From positions 561,771 to 625,770 of the forward strand of contig PTEX01000280.1 of assembly GCA_003342815.1 (NCBI GenBank): a stretch of 64,000 nucleotides of DNA. Direction: 5' to 3'. How positions within the stretch are numbered: position 1 is the first letter of the stretch; each line of letters begins with the position of its first letter. This DNA comes from Eudromia elegans (taxonomy: Eukaryota; Chordata; Aves; Tinamiformes; Tinamidae). Shown here piece after piece: positions 62,546 to 64,000 of the stretch. Below the pieces are notes generated by a model. The model was given only the letters and a program-made list of their open reading frames with translations, searched no databases and was not told the origin of the DNA. A program made the translations under genes and the position numbers.

Positions 62546-64000
62546 TTCGCTCTGCACATCTGCTGCAACTTAAGTGCAGTATGAGAGCACCTAATTGGAC
62601 ACCAGGGAAGGGAAATGTCTGAGCACAGATGTGGTGGTGGGAACATTCAGTGGCATCAGGTGTACAGGAAGATGTTACCATCAATCTCATTCATGTATTT
62701 TTGTGGATTCAGTTGTGTAAACAGAAACTGGGAATAAAGCCACGCAAATAGTGTGGTGTGTTTGCTGTAGGAAAGTGCCCAAGCACTGCAGTTGACTTGT
62801 ACATCTGTTGTCCATGACCACAATTTAATACAGGTGAGTGAAAGCTCTTTAATGTAATCCTTCTAACAACAACAGCAGAATATGTGCTGCAATGCACAGC
62901 AAAGCTACGTGGGAAGCTTATTAAATATGTGCCTGACTTACTCTGACTTCTGGCTGACATTAGAGGCCAAGGTAAATCAGACATCTGTTTTAATTTCAAA
63001 CTTAATGGAAACTTCTACATTGAAGTTGTAGGTGTTATCAGTCCTGTCATTCTGCAGAACTGGTTCAGTTCAGGAATCAAAGTTTTCCGGCATAGACTGC
63101 AACAATTTCCTTTGCATTTTTTTTTGTCTTCTATGTTTTACATAATTTTGCATAATGTGTCCTTATATGTATAGACCTTGTACAGCAGAAACACTGACAT
63201 GTAAACTTTGAAATGTTCCCTACACACAGAAGTCAGAGGAGAGCTGAGATCTTCAGTGGAAGAGGAAGCTGAGTTCTAGTCACAGGCTAGAATTGAGCAT
63301 CCCTGTACGTTTAAGGCACTGGTAGGAGTCCCAATGTAGTTATATAGTGTGAACTTTTTACTTTCTTAATCAAAATTCCTTTCAAAAAATCCAACATGAT
63401 CTGCATGTGTAATAGACATTTCTCTTTTGTGAACTGCTGCTTTAGATGTTCCACAGTGTTCACCAAATGTCTCATTTGGGCAAAAAGGTTTATCCTGTTT
63501 ATCTTTCACCCAATCAGGATGATAACGAGGATACCTGTGTTGTGCACTGACCACTGAGCTGTATCTATTGCTAGTAGCTGTTTCAGTTCTACCTATTTGG
63601 TTACCTGAATGTAAATCAGATACTGTATACTATTTAATCAGGAGATTTTTTTTTCTTGTAGTTGAGGGTAGTGAGTGGGGAATTGTAAGATATGTTCAAA
63701 GTAACAGGTTAATACAAACTGGAATTTTACAAGTAGGCAAGTAAGTCAAGTTCAGATATTTAGTGTGCTCCAGTGATCAAAATTCACCTACAGCAAGAAA
63801 AACAAAATTAATTGCTTTGATCACTTTCTTTCACCTGCTTTTATTATATATAATCAGCTACTGAACTATTATTTCCACCAAAGGTTTGGGAGAATTAAGG
63901 GGGAAGAGGAGGAGTGAGCCTCCAATATAAAGTGCAGTGTCGATCCCTACCTGTAGGCTAGAGTTATTATTCATGGTGTTCCAGACTAGTCTTTGGATTT

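Larger units (their letters stand above)
55941..64000. other. Intergenic DNA to the right edge, no gene recognised
   Basis: AT-rich DNA with one long T run, a TTA microsatellite and a CTCF-like motif. The stretch 57880-58140 is more GC-rich with several CpGs and no repeat, and may be regulatory. Open frames at 59539-59826 and 62709-62999 resemble no known protein. Confidence 0.5.

Overview
This window is vertebrate nuclear DNA, almost certainly from a bird. The interspersed repeats I can recognise are chicken-repeat-1 (CR1) retrotransposon tails, most ending in the ATTCTGTGATTCT-type 3' end, plus a few decayed amniote SINE-like relics. I see no Alu-like or recent L1-like elements. Apart from one CpG island the DNA is AT-rich and non-coding, with long homopolymer runs and microsatellites.

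The only protein-coding sequence I can support is the first coding exon of ANKH (progressive ankylosis homolog), on the minus strand at 15379-15474. It encodes the N-terminal 32 residues, starting [16 protein letters not shown], and ends at a clean GT splice donor. ANKH is a multipass membrane protein that controls extracellular pyrophosphate, through ATP and citrate efflux. The remaining exons lie beyond the left edge, so 1-15378 is the start of a long intron 1. The exon sits in a CpG island of about 1.8 kb (roughly 14470-16240). A 360-base assembly gap (15811-16170) interrupts this island where the promoter or 5' UTR is expected.

Layout: 1-14470 is intron 1, with a decayed SINE-like relic and a few blocks that look like regulatory elements. 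14470-16240 is the CpG island with exon 1, a polymorphic-looking AGC repeat, a purine tract, GC boxes and a palindromic AP-2-type site. 16240-64000 is the 5' flank and intergenic DNA upstream of ANKH. It holds six CR1 fragments, microsatellites and long A/T runs, but no coding gene that I recognise. In human the region upstream of ANKH, towards FBXL7, is gene-poor, and this window agrees with that.

No new multi-gene system is visible. The items most worth a second look are an orphan CpG-rich, TATA-containing segment at 44770-45133, an 80-bp candidate exon at 55082-55161, a strong CTCF-like motif at 62532-62545, and an internally deleted CR1 copy at 36275-36728.
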